NCBI GenBank assembly: GCA_948470755.1
Contig: CAOKPU010000008.1
Span: forward strand, 1 to 63,821
Origin: an uncultured Lachnospiraceae bacterium
GTDB lineage: Bacteria; Bacillota; Clostridia; Lachnospirales; Lachnospiraceae
DNA: 63,821 nt
Reading direction: 5' to 3'
Part shown: in pieces, positions 30,036 through 37,883 of the stretch
How the letters are laid out: the number at the start of each line of letters is the position of its first letter
How positions within the stretch are numbered: the first letter of the stretch is position 1
Made by a program: the position numbers and the translations under genes
Notes under the pieces: model-generated
What the model was told of the DNA's origin: nothing
The model's database searches: none
The model's input: only the letters and a program-made list of their open reading frames with translations

Positions 30036-30164
30036 TGATATGCCTAACATCCCGACACTGCAATGCCTCCATCCCATAATGCCTCAATGCCGCAATTCCT
30101 CAACACTGCAATGTCCCGGCGCCGCAATCCCTCAATGCGGTAATGCCTCAACGCATCATATGCC
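30036..30164. repeat. 16-bp minisatellite, eight units
   Basis: On the minus strand eight successive 16-mers (the first is 17) follow the pattern GGCATTGCGGCATTGA, for example GGCATTACCGCATTGA, GGAATTGCGGCATTGA, GGCATTATGGGATGGA and GGCATTGCAGTGTCGG. The unit is not a multiple of three and lies in no gene. It sits just upstream of the unknown gene at 29213-29995. Confidence 0.8.
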
Positions 30165-30278
30165 AAACCTTCCTTTGGACAAAAGGGCGGCCGCCGCAAA
30201 GATGCATTCCTTACTGTTTACTATTATCTATATCGGCAGATTTTTCCTGTTTCATAATGGAAAACGGCTTATTAACGC

Positions 30279-32942
30279 CTAACCGTCCGCCCTGATACGT
30301 TCTACGATACTTTGTTTCTCCATCGGCTTTAACATAATCCCCGGAATGCATATGCCTGCCGTCAGAAGGATCGGAATAATGAATGCAAGCGGCCAAAGGG
30401 TAAAATGGTACGTAAAAAACCATAAGGCAGACAATATCCTTCCCGCTATGAGAAACGACATCCCTGCACCCAGGACAAGGGCGGCCGCCCCCGCCGCAGA
30501 AGTATAAAAAAACCCTTCCATAACCAACATTTTCCTTAACTGCCCTGCCGTCATGCCGACAGCCTGCAGGACCGCAAATTCCCTGCTCCTTGTAATTATG
30601 CCGGTAAGCATGGAATTTATAAAATTCAAAATGCCTATCAGCCCGATAATAAAGCTAAGCGCACCGCCTATCAAAAGTATCATATTCCTAAGTCCTTCAA
30701 ATTCAGCTTTGCTGGCTGCTTTTGAATGATAATTCATCATCGGCTCATCATTCCCGGTATAATCCTGTAAAAAGGATTCCATCCCTGCCTCCATCCCGTC
30801 CTGCACATTGAATACATAACTCATGATCCCGGGCCGGGCCGTCATTTGCAAATAAACTTCTGCCGGAAGATAAAAACTATAATTATAACCGACTCTGCAT
30901 GAATTGGTATAATACCCCACTTTTACTTTCGCCATTACTTCATATTCATAAGTCATTGGCTCGTTCTCACCGCGTATATCCGAAGTCCCTTTATAATTAT
31001 GAAGAATAACCTTATCCCCAATATTATAGTGGGAAGACTCCCAATACGGCTTCCCGTCATCATCACAGTTAATGCCTTCCAATATATACTTTCCCGTTTT
31101 TAGTTTTTCTATATCAATCTCTCCCTCAATCACTTCCAGATTCCCCAGCGGGAAATCTTCCATGCCGTAAACAGCGCACGGATCGGTCCCATCTGACAAT
31201 GGATTCTCCTGATACAAGGACGCCCCCTTTTCCACCGGTTCTACCGTAAAGGCCTCCGCATCCCTGATATTGCTATATATCCTGCCCCCTTCTTCTATCC
31301 CGGGGGCTTCCATAATGGCGTTAATCATACTTTCCGGCACGGACTCCTCAAAGCCGGAATACATATAATTAAAATAGGACACATGGGCCACCATAAAATC
31401 GCTGTCCAAAAACTTGGAAAGATATTTATCCATATCAAATCCAATGGAAAAAGTATAAATGGTATTGAACAGCACAAGGCTTAGCGCCATGGACAATACC
31501 ACGATCATCGTCCGTTTTTTATCCCTTCCAAGATTAGCGGCCGCCATGAAAGATATTCCGGAATGGAATAATACACGCTTTATGCCTCGCGCCCTGCTTC
31601 CATCCGGCAAAGCGGCATAATCGGCTTCTGTCCCTTTCTGCTTTTTTACGGCAGCTTCATTCCTGCCTTCTTTTTTCCCCCATCTAAGTCTGCGGCTTTG
31701 GACGCTGCCTCCTTCCGTATAACGCACCGCTTCCACCGGCGATACTTTTGCGGCTATTTTTCCCGGTTTTGCCGTACTGATCGCTACCGTAAAAAGGGAG
31801 AAGATGCCGCTTCCTATAAAAATCAAAGGGTTGGCTGACGTAAATGCCGCATAAGTCCCCCCGTCGGCTATGACCGCTTCCGTAATGACGGGTACCAGCC
31901 CGCAGCCGACCAGGTACCCGGCAAGCAGGCCGACAGGAATACCAATGCCGGCAAGCCGCAAAGCCTGCCTGCAGATTATCTTTTTCATCTGTTTTCCGGT
32001 AGCGCCTATGGTTTTTAATAAACCATAAAACCGGATGTCTCTTACTACGGAAATCTGGAAAATATTATATATGATCAGATATCCCGTTAAAACGATGAGC
32101 CCGGCCGCCGCCGCCATTGCCGCCGCCATGCCGGGATCCATATCGAAATTAGCTGAAATGTACGACCAGTTTACATTATTATTAATAAAATTGCCTGCAT
32201 TTTCATCCATGGAAAAACCGCTTTCCACAATAACCCTCTCCATCTTTTTCTCCAAATTCCAGGAATTGCGAAACATAATGTAGCTGTTGATCACCCCTGT
32301 CAATTCATAATTATCTTTATAACTGTTATAAAGTTCATCCATATGGGCATCCACATATGCCTTAGAGGTTACCATTATGGATATCTGAAAGACCGGGTCC
32401 GCCTCCCACCAGCCGGAAAGCACAAAATCCCGGCTCACTTCTTCCCCATGGATAAGCAGCCTCAAAGTAACCGGTGCGCCAACCTCCCGCCGGATGCCAA
32501 GCATTTGAATGGCCCTGGTATCCATCATAATTTCATTTTCCTTTTCCGGTTTACGCCCCTCTTCCGGTTCACAAAAACCAAGTTTTATACCGACATCATC
32601 CATATAATAAAGTTCCGCACGGCGTTTCAACAGTTCCTCATTGAGCACCTTATCGCTTAATATACGGTTATAGGAAATCTCTTCAATCAATCCATGATCT
32701 TTTACTTTTTCATACTCTTCATCGGTAATATATTTTAACGCCCCCATTCCATCGCCTCCGGCCTGTCGCATAGTCTGACGCTGGAAGTTTTCCACCATGC
32801 CGCTTCCAATCGTAAAAACTGCCGTAAACAAAACAGAAGTCAAAGCGATCGCGATTGCCGCAATCAAATTCCTCGTCCTGTTAGCGGTAAAGCTTCTGTC
32901 AGCAATCCGCCTGACTGCCTTTCTATTTTTTACCCGAAACAT
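30279..32942 (-). CDS. FtsX-family ABC transporter permease
   Basis: An 887-aa membrane protein with two FtsX/MacB-type permease units. A transmembrane segment near 25-50 is followed by a large extracellular domain (50-230), three segments (about 250-400), a linker, a second first-segment near 490-515, a second extracellular domain (515-745) and three C-terminal segments. Such proteins move lipids, lipoproteins or peptides, or sense cell-wall antibiotics, rather than importing sugars. The start is the ATG of MFRVKN; the frame is open 35 codons further into a dispersed repeat. It pairs with the ATPase 120 nt upstream. Confidence 0.9.
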   Translation of the reverse strand: MFRVKNRKAVRRIADRSFTANRTRNLIAAIAIALTSVLFTAVFTIGSGMVENFQRQTMRQAGGDGMGALKYITDEEYEKVKDHGLIEEISYNRILSDKVLNEELLKRRAELYYMDDVGIKLGFCEPEEGRKPEKENEIMMDTRAIQMLGIRREVGAPVTLRLLIHGEEVSRDFVLSGWWEADPVFQISIMVTSKAYVDAHMDELYNSYKDNYELTGVINSYIMFRNSWNLEKKMERVIVESGFSMDENAGNFINNNVNWSYISANFDMDPGMAAAMAAAAGLIVLTGYLIIYNIFQISVVRDIRFYGLLKTIGATGKQMKKIICRQALRLAGIGIPVGLLAGYLVGCGLVPVITEAVIADGGTYAAFTSANPLIFIGSGIFSLFTVAISTAKPGKIAAKVSPVEAVRYTEGGSVQSRRLRWGKKEGRNEAAVKKQKGTEADYAALPDGSRARGIKRVLFHSGISFMAAANLGRDKKRTMIVVLSMALSLVLFNTIYTFSIGFDMDKYLSKFLDSDFMVAHVSYFNYMYSGFEESVPESMINAIMEAPGIEEGGRIYSNIRDAEAFTVEPVEKGASLYQENPLSDGTDPCAVYGMEDFPLGNLEVIEGEIDIEKLKTGKYILEGINCDDDGKPYWESSHYNIGDKVILHNYKGTSDIRGENEPMTYEYEVMAKVKVGYYTNSCRVGYNYSFYLPAEVYLQMTARPGIMSYVFNVQDGMEAGMESFLQDYTGNDEPMMNYHSKAASKAEFEGLRNMILLIGGALSFIIGLIGILNFINSMLTGIITRSREFAVLQAVGMTAGQLRKMLVMEGFFYTSAAGAAALVLGAGMSFLIAGRILSALWFFTYHFTLWPLAFIIPILLTAGICIPGIMLKPMEKQSIVERIRADG

Positions 32943-33008
32943 AATACATCGGCCCCTTTCTTTTTTATTCCGCAAAAATATATGTTTTAACGTACGCTTA
33001 TGCCAAAA

Positions 33009-33049
33009 CGCAGCAACAGCCATCTTCCTTTCGCGTGTGGTGCGCATCC
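33009..33049. repeat. dispersed repeat C, copy 1
   Basis: 41 nt that align without gaps to 63675-63715, with most positions identical, including AGCCAT and TGCGCATCC. Both copies lie in the leader of a minus-strand operon gene (FtsX permease here, argC there). Confidence 0.6.
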
Positions 33050-33062
33050 CCCTTTGCGCCGC

Positions 33063-33734
33063 CTAACCTGCAATTTTCCCATCTTCAATACGGACGATAC
33101 GGTCCGCCATCTGTGCAATCTCCTCATTATGGGTTATCATTACCATCGTTTGTTTAAATTTTTCACTGGTAACTTTTAAAAACCCCATTACATCCTGGCT
33201 GGTCTTGCTATCCAGATTGCCCGTCGGTTCATCCGCCAACAAAATGGCCGGTTTGGAAGCCAATGCACGGGCAATCGCCACCCTCTGCTGCTGCCCTCCG
33301 GAAAGCTGGTTCGGCCTCCTGTCCGTCTTTCCCTCCAGCCCAAGCGTATGGATGATCCTATCCATATACTTTTTATCCGCTTCCTTTCCGTCCAGCTCTA
33401 TAGGCAGGACAATATTTTCGTAAACATTCAGTACCGGGACCAGATTATAACTTTGAAAAACAAACCCAATTTTCCTGCGCCTGAAAATAGCCAGGGCATC
33501 GTCTTTTAGGGAAAAAATATCCTTTCCCGCCACTTCCACGCTCCCGGCCGAAGGCCGGTCCAAGCCTCCAATCATATGCAAAAGCGTCGATTTTCCACTG
33601 CCGGAAGTCCCTACGACCGCCACAAATTCCCCGCTTTCTACTGAAAAGTCCACTCCGTCCAATGCTTTCACAGCCATTTCGCCGCTCCCGTAATATTTTT
33701 TTAAACCTTTTGTCCTTAGGATTTCCATAACCAT
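33063..33734 (-). CDS. ABC transporter ATPase (LolD/MacB type)
   Basis: A 223-aa ATPase. Walker A is GTSGSGKST (42-50), the Q-loop region reads [14 protein letters not shown], the signature is [14 protein letters not shown], Walker B is [12 protein letters not shown] and the H-loop is ITHNEE. GNLDSKT and the SYNLVP Q-loop are typical of ATPases that partner FtsX-like permeases. It is upstream of and co-directional with that permease. Confidence 0.95.
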   Translation of the reverse strand: MVMEILRTKGLKKYYGSGEMAVKALDGVDFSVESGEFVAVVGTSGSGKSTLLHMIGGLDRPSAGSVEVAGKDIFSLKDDALAIFRRRKIGFVFQSYNLVPVLNVYENIVLPIELDGKEADKKYMDRIIHTLGLEGKTDRRPNQLSGGQQQRVAIARALASKPAILLADEPTGNLDSKTSQDVMGFLKVTSEKFKQTMVMITHNEEIAQMADRIVRIEDGKIAG

Positions 33735-33830
33735 CTTCCCTTCCTTTGGCTTTTTATCTTTTCATATGCCATTATACCCAGCGATTCTTTCCAGAATCTT
33801 TCCGGAATCTTTCAATTTTGAAAGAATTGC

Positions 33831-33867
33831 TCCGGATGGGCCTTTTGACGCCCGAATCCTATGATAT
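33831..33867. repeat. dispersed repeat B, copy 1
   Basis: CCGGATGGGCCTTTTGACGC followed by CCGAATCCTATGAT. Related copies lie at 37763, 49763 and, inverted, at 63760-63794. Confidence 0.65.
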
Positions 33868-33905
33868 AAAAACGCCAGGCATCTTATGATATTCTGATGC
33901 CTGGC
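33867..33905 (-). terminator. terminator after the histidine kinase gene
   Basis: On the minus strand GCCAGGCATC pairs with GATGCCTGGC around a 12-nt loop, followed by GTTTTTAT. It separates the two-component genes from the ABC transporter genes. Confidence 0.9.
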
Positions 33906-33914
33906 AGTCATCCA

Positions 33915-34820
33915 TTATAAATCAGACTTCGGAAGGAAGACCGAAAACAAGGAACCTTGTCCCAAGCGGGAATCGACCTTAATATAACCCCCTTCCCTGC
34001 TGAGAATCTCTCTGGCAAGATACAGCCCGATCCCCGCCCCGCTTTCCCCGCTCACCGCTGAGGAGCGGTAAAAACGGGTAAATATCTTCGCCGTTTCCTC
34101 CTCTTTCATCCCTATACCTGTATCTCTAACGTCAATGCGTACGAACATTTCATAATTCCTTACCGACACTTCCACCGTTCCGCCCTCGGGCGTATATTTT
34201 ATCGCATTATCCACGAGATTGGACACCGCTTCCAATGTCCATTTGAAATCGAAACACGCCTCAAACCCGGATGCATTCCCAAGCAGGAAGGATATCCCCT
34301 TTTGCTTCGCGGCCATATCAAAATCCAGTTTTTCCAACAAACTGTCTATCCTGTTTCTCTGCGGTTGCACCACTATCATACCGCTTTCCAGACGTGAAGT
34401 TTTTACAAGGAACTGAATCAGGAAGTTTAACTTCTTTACCTGTTCTTCTATCTGAAGCACAATATTTTCCGCCCCTTCATCCAATCCTCCGTTTTCTTCC
34501 AAAAGCTGCGTATAAAGCAGCATATTGGCTATCGGGGTTTTGGTCTGATGGGAAATATCGCTTATCAAAACTTTAATCTTTTCCCTCTCTTCTTCGATCT
34601 GCGCCCTCGCTGTCTCCCCGTAAGAAAGATACTGGAACATCTGGGCCTCCAAACGGGAAAGCCGTCCTTCATCATACACTGTTTCCGTAAACGTCCCCGT
34701 TTTTGCCGATTCAATCATATGTTCTATCCGGTTCCACGTCCTGTCCGCTTTATAATACAAAATGCCAAAAGCAAGCATAAATATACCGGCCGCACACATA
34801 CAGAAAAGAAACCTCCCCAA
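33915..34820 (-). CDS. sensor histidine kinase, short N-terminus
   Basis: A 301-aa membrane kinase with only one clear transmembrane segment (about 4-22) and almost no extracellular part. The phospho-acceptor is His91 in DISHQTKTPIANM. The ATP-binding boxes are NLVDNAIKYTPEGG, DTGIGM, FTRFYRSS and GAGIGLYLAREI. Kinases of this shape often depend on a partner FtsX-type transporter for sensing. The start is a TTG with AGGAGG 8 nt upstream. It follows its response regulator at 30 nt. Confidence 0.9.
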   Translation of the reverse strand: MGRFLFCMCAAGIFMLAFGILYYKADRTWNRIEHMIESAKTGTFTETVYDEGRLSRLEAQMFQYLSYGETARAQIEEEREKIKVLISDISHQTKTPIANMLLYTQLLEENGGLDEGAENIVLQIEEQVKKLNFLIQFLVKTSRLESGMIVVQPQRNRIDSLLEKLDFDMAAKQKGISFLLGNASGFEACFDFKWTLEAVSNLVDNAIKYTPEGGTVEVSVRNYEMFVRIDVRDTGIGMKEEETAKIFTRFYRSSAVSGESGAGIGLYLAREILSREGGYIKVDSRLGQGSLFSVFLPKSDL

Positions 34821-34850
34821 AATGCCGCCCTCCTTCCTTCGCCTTGAGTT

Positions 34851-35549
34851 TCACATATTGCAATCCTTTCCGTTTTCCCATACATACCCAATCCCGTACA
34901 CAGTCTTGATAGGAATGCCCGGGAGCTTGGAACGAAGACGGTTCACCGCCACCGATAACGCGTTCTCCTCCACAAATTCCGCACCGTCCGTCCAAATACG
35001 GTCAATCAACATTTCACGGGAAAGCGTAATCCCTTTATGGGATACGAGAAGCTTTAACAGCCTCTGTTCTGTCTTGCTCAATTCTACAGGATTCCCGTCC
35101 GCCAAAAAGACCATCTCCCCGAAGTCAAAGGAAAAACCATTTTGTTCAAAAAGCTCTTTCCTGCTTCCGTCCTGATACATACCGCTTTTCTCCTCCTGCC
35201 CGGGCTTTCTGCGCAGGATGGCGTTTACCCTGGCTCGGAGCACCATCAACGAGAAAGGCTTTGTAATATAATCATCCGCCCCTGTCTCCAGCCCTGCTAC
35301 AATATCAACCTCCATATCGTTGGCCGTCAGGAAGATAATGGCCACTTTACTCTTTTTACGTACTTCCCTGCAATAATCCAGGCCGCTCCCATCCGGCAGA
35401 TTGATATCCAAAATAATAAGGTCTATGCTTTCCTCAAACAGGCTGCGCGCCTCGGCGATGCTGAACGCCTGAAGGATATCCTCCCCGTGAAACGACAAGG
35501 CTATCCCATTATTCAAAGCATGGTCATCCTCTACAATAAGGATTTTCAT
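34851..35549 (-). CDS. OmpR family response regulator
   Basis: A 232-aa regulator. The receiver domain has the phospho-acceptor Asp48 (LIILDINLPDGSG), Thr of FLTAND and Lys of YITKPFS. A C-terminal winged helix (about 135-228) ends LPGIPIKTVYGIGYVWE. GGAGG lies 7 nt before the ATG. With the kinase downstream and the ABC genes beyond, it probably regulates the transporter in response to an envelope signal. Confidence 0.94.
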   Translation of the reverse strand: MKILIVEDDHALNNGIALSFHGEDILQAFSIAEARSLFEESIDLIILDINLPDGSGLDYCREVRKKSKVAIIFLTANDMEVDIVAGLETGADDYITKPFSLMVLRARVNAILRRKPGQEEKSGMYQDGSRKELFEQNGFSFDFGEMVFLADGNPVELSKTEQRLLKLLVSHKGITLSREMLIDRIWTDGAEFVEENALSVAVNRLRSKLPGIPIKTVYGIGYVWENGKDCNM

Positions 35550-35603
35550 TTCCGTTCCTCCTCTATTTCCCATTCGGCTCTAATAGACTTTAAAACCGTA
35601 AAG

Positions 35604-35633
35604 ACCCTTGTTTAGCTATTGCTCAACAAGGGT
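35604..35633. other. stem-loop between the GH3 and response-regulator genes
   Basis: ACCCTTGTT and AACAAGGGT pair around a 12-nt loop. The flanking T run is short (CTTTAC), so it is at most a weak terminator for the GH3 gene. Confidence 0.45.
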
Positions 35634-35674
35634 TCTTTGACAGTTCTGCCCCGCAGATTATTGCGGGATATTGT

Positions 35675-37039
35675 TTATCTTTCCGGATCCGAAATATTAT
35701 CCACCACATTTCCTTCCTGATCAATCCTGTCCCTGTATTTTACACGATAAATCCGTCTCAAAGATTCATTGATCCGGTCTTCCGTGATAACGCCGTCTCT
35801 TACCGCAGACAAAACGCCTTCATACGCCGCCTGAAAATCATCCGGCATTAAAATCATATCCGCTCCCGCCTGCAAAGCCATGACAGCCGCCTCTCCAGGT
35901 TCATAGCGTTCCGTAATCGCCGCCATATTCATTGCATCTGTAATCACAATCCCATTATACCCCATTTCCCCCCTCAACAAGTTTGTAATTACTTCCTCCG
36001 ATAATGAACACGGCCTGTCATCCCCTGAAAGGCCCGGCGCAGATACATGGCCTACCATGACAAGATGGGCTCCCGCATCAATCCCTGCACGGAATGGGAT
36101 AAATTCCGAAGCCCTAAAGTCATCCGCCGCCTTATCTAACGTTGCCGTTCCCTCATGAGTGTCTTCCTCCGCCGCCCCTATTCCGGGAAAATGCTTTAAA
36201 CAGGAACTGACCCCTGTATCCTGCAGCCCGCCGACCAAAGCGGAAACCATATCTCCTACCATGGCAGGGTCGCTTCCAAACGAGCGTTTTCCAATCGCAG
36301 AAGCAGATGCGTCTGTTACAATATCAGCCACCGGCGCAAAATCCAAGTTGAAACCAAGCTCATAAAGATAAGAAGCGATTTCAGCCCCTGCATGATAGGC
36401 TGCCATCGCATCCCCCCCGGCGCCGATATCTGCCATATCCCCTACCTGCGCCACCTCTAAGCTGCTCCCTATCCGCCTCACCGAACCGCCTTCTTCATCC
36501 ACAGCTAAAAAAATAGGATATTTGCTCATGCCGGCAGTTTTGGCCAGCATCCCTTTTAGCTGATCTTTATCAATAATATTCTGGGCAAAATAAACCAGTC
36601 CGCCCACTGCGTACTGGTTTAAAGCCTCCTGTGTCGTATCCCCTGCAGTAATGACTTTCCCCACTCCTGTGATAGATTCCGGAGTCACAATAAATAACCC
36701 GGCCACCCTGTCCTCCAAAGGCATTGGGGCAATTGCCGTCTCCACAATTTCTTCCAGCCAGTCCACTTCCGGCGCCGGTTCCCCCTCTACCTGCTCCGGA
36801 GGTTCCACCACTGCATTTTCATCCCCTGTCTGATCCATCTCTTCAAGCTGTTCCGATTCCTGCGACTGCTTCCGCTCCCCAAGTATCTCCATCAATTTCT
36901 TTGCCCCAATCACGGCTCCCACAACCAACGCTGCAAAAAAAACGCCCACTGTTATATAAGCTATGATTTGGTTCCTAATCCTTCTTCTTCTTCTGTACAA
37001 CCGTCTCTCATCAAATTCTCTATCTCTGCTTTCTTTCAT
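35675..37039 (-). CDS. membrane-anchored GH3 beta-N-acetylhexosaminidase
   Basis: A 454-aa NagZ-like glycosidase that removes N-acetylglucosamine from muropeptides. The N-terminus is strongly basic (RRRRRIR) and followed by one transmembrane anchor (about 25-47) and an acidic linker (50-95). The catalytic domain has LAVDEEGGSVRRI, KHFPGIGAAEEDTHEG with the acid/base His, and the nucleophile Asp in IVITDAMNM. The usual KHFPGHG reads KHFPGIG here. The anchor places it outside the membrane, as in other Firmicutes. Confidence 0.92.
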   Translation of the reverse strand: MKESRDREFDERRLYRRRRRIRNQIIAYITVGVFFAALVVGAVIGAKKLMEILGERKQSQESEQLEEMDQTGDENAVVEPPEQVEGEPAPEVDWLEEIVETAIAPMPLEDRVAGLFIVTPESITGVGKVITAGDTTQEALNQYAVGGLVYFAQNIIDKDQLKGMLAKTAGMSKYPIFLAVDEEGGSVRRIGSSLEVAQVGDMADIGAGGDAMAAYHAGAEIASYLYELGFNLDFAPVADIVTDASASAIGKRSFGSDPAMVGDMVSALVGGLQDTGVSSCLKHFPGIGAAEEDTHEGTATLDKAADDFRASEFIPFRAGIDAGAHLVMVGHVSAPGLSGDDRPCSLSEEVITNLLRGEMGYNGIVITDAMNMAAITERYEPGEAAVMALQAGADMILMPDDFQAAYEGVLSAVRDGVITEDRINESLRRIYRVKYRDRIDQEGNVVDNISDPER

Positions 37040-37138
37040 ACCTTACCCCGTAAAAACAATATATATCCTATCATAACCTATTTGCATGAAAATTTCCACA
37101 TATATTTCCAGACTTTTGCATCCAAGCAAATACCCATG

Positions 37139-37184
37139 AAAAAAATAAGAGAGGATATCAATCGTCCGATCAATATCCTCTCTT
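37139..37184 (-). terminator. terminator of the orphan transcript
   Basis: On the minus strand AAGAGAGGATAT pairs perfectly with ATATCCTCTCTT (12 bp, 14-nt loop) and is followed by ATTTTTTTC. No protein gene ends here, so it must terminate a transcript from the region to its right. Confidence 0.88.
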
Positions 37185-37501
37185 AAACTATGCTATCCAA
37201 TGGCCTTTTCCTCCATTCCTTATTTTTTATTCAGTTTTATTCATTTTTCTCTTTCGTACTTTTTCCATTTTTCTTTTGTACTGCCTGTACTGTAACGGCT
37301 GATAATCTTTTCTATCCAGTGCTTGCTGCCTCCTGCCATAGACTTTATCTTTTGTCCTTCGTTACCTTTTCTTATGTACTCAACTACGATATCTTTTGTT
37401 TACCCATTCTTTTGTACATCAAATGAATGAATCAGCTTAAGTTTTTGTTGGACCGTACCTCCCTTTCTTTTGTTTTATCTATGTAAATTTCTTTTGTTTA
37501 T
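37139..37501 (-). ncRNA. candidate small RNA with six ACAAAAGA motifs
   Basis: The unit is bounded by a perfect minus-strand promoter (-35 TTGACA, 17 nt, -10 TATAAT) and a strong intrinsic terminator, giving a transcript of about 360 nt. It is A-rich and contains ACAAAAGA six times (plus-strand positions 37272, 37348, 37392, 37408, 37466 and 37490). The longest decent frame encodes 32 residues starting MAGGSKHWIEK at about 37362, with no ribosome binding site at the right distance. It resembles none of 6S, tmRNA, RNase P or SRP RNA that I can recognise. Confidence 0.6.
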
Positions 37502-37507
37502 GGTCTT

Positions 37508-37536
37508 ATTATAACGAAGCAAATTTAATTTGTCAA
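37508..37536 (-). promoter_or_regulatory. perfect sigma-A promoter of the orphan transcript
   Basis: TTGACA (37531-37536) and TATAAT (37508-37513) on the minus strand with an exact 17-nt spacer. It is one of only two promoters in the window that match consensus at all twelve positions. Confidence 0.88.
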
Positions 37537-37762
37537 CACATTTTTTCAAAAAAATATAATTTTTTTCATATTTTTTCTTTTTATTCCATATTATGAAATT
37601 TTTATTTATTATACGACAAATTTAGACATCAATTATTGTCATATTTTGCCGGATAACAAGACGAAAGAATATGAAATCCTTCAGACAGCCCTCCAATGCC
37701 TGTTTCGCCGACGCACCTCTTCCATAGCAGCCCGGACGCGAAAAACCATCCACATTTATAAA

Positions 37763-37789
37763 GAGGGCTTTTGACACCTGAATCCGTAT
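37763..37789. repeat. dispersed repeat B, copy 2
   Basis: GAGGGCTTTTGACACCTGAA followed by TCCGTAT. It matches the repeat at 33831 and the inverted copy at 63794, and contributes the -35 box of the promoter at 37771-37799. Confidence 0.6.
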
Positions 37790-37799
37790 TTAGTATAAT
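37771..37799 (+). promoter_or_regulatory. perfect promoter for the ASKHA-LUD operon
   Basis: TTGACA at 37771-37776 and TATAAT at 37794-37799 with a 17-nt spacer. The -35 box is part of a dispersed repeat. Transcription would begin near 37806, about 78 nt before the predicted start of the downstream gene. Confidence 0.85.
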
Positions 37800-37883
37800 T
37801 AGGACAGATATTGCATAAATTCTAAACGCAGCCATACGAATCCGTACTGCTGACGCACTCTATATTTAAAGGAGGGATCCCTT

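Larger units (their letters stand above)
37040..37883. other. long intergenic region with an orphan transcription unit
   Basis: These 844 nt are AT-rich. They hold, from left to right, the leader of the GH3 gene, a minus-strand terminator, a roughly 360-nt minus-strand transcription unit with a consensus promoter, a very AT-rich stretch (37540-37640), one repeat B copy carrying a perfect plus-strand promoter, and the ribosome binding site of the next gene. Confidence 0.8.

Noticed and set aside
37264-37364. 32-residue peptide MAGGSKHWIEK... in the orphan transcript
   Set aside because: The nearest ribosome-binding-like sequence (GAAGGA) is about 15 nt from the ATG, too far; kept only as an alternative to the RNA call.
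37670-37740. Fourth three-way-junction element
   Set aside because: Only a 10-nt stretch (CTGTTTCGCC) is shared; the outer stem and P3 pairing cannot be formed.
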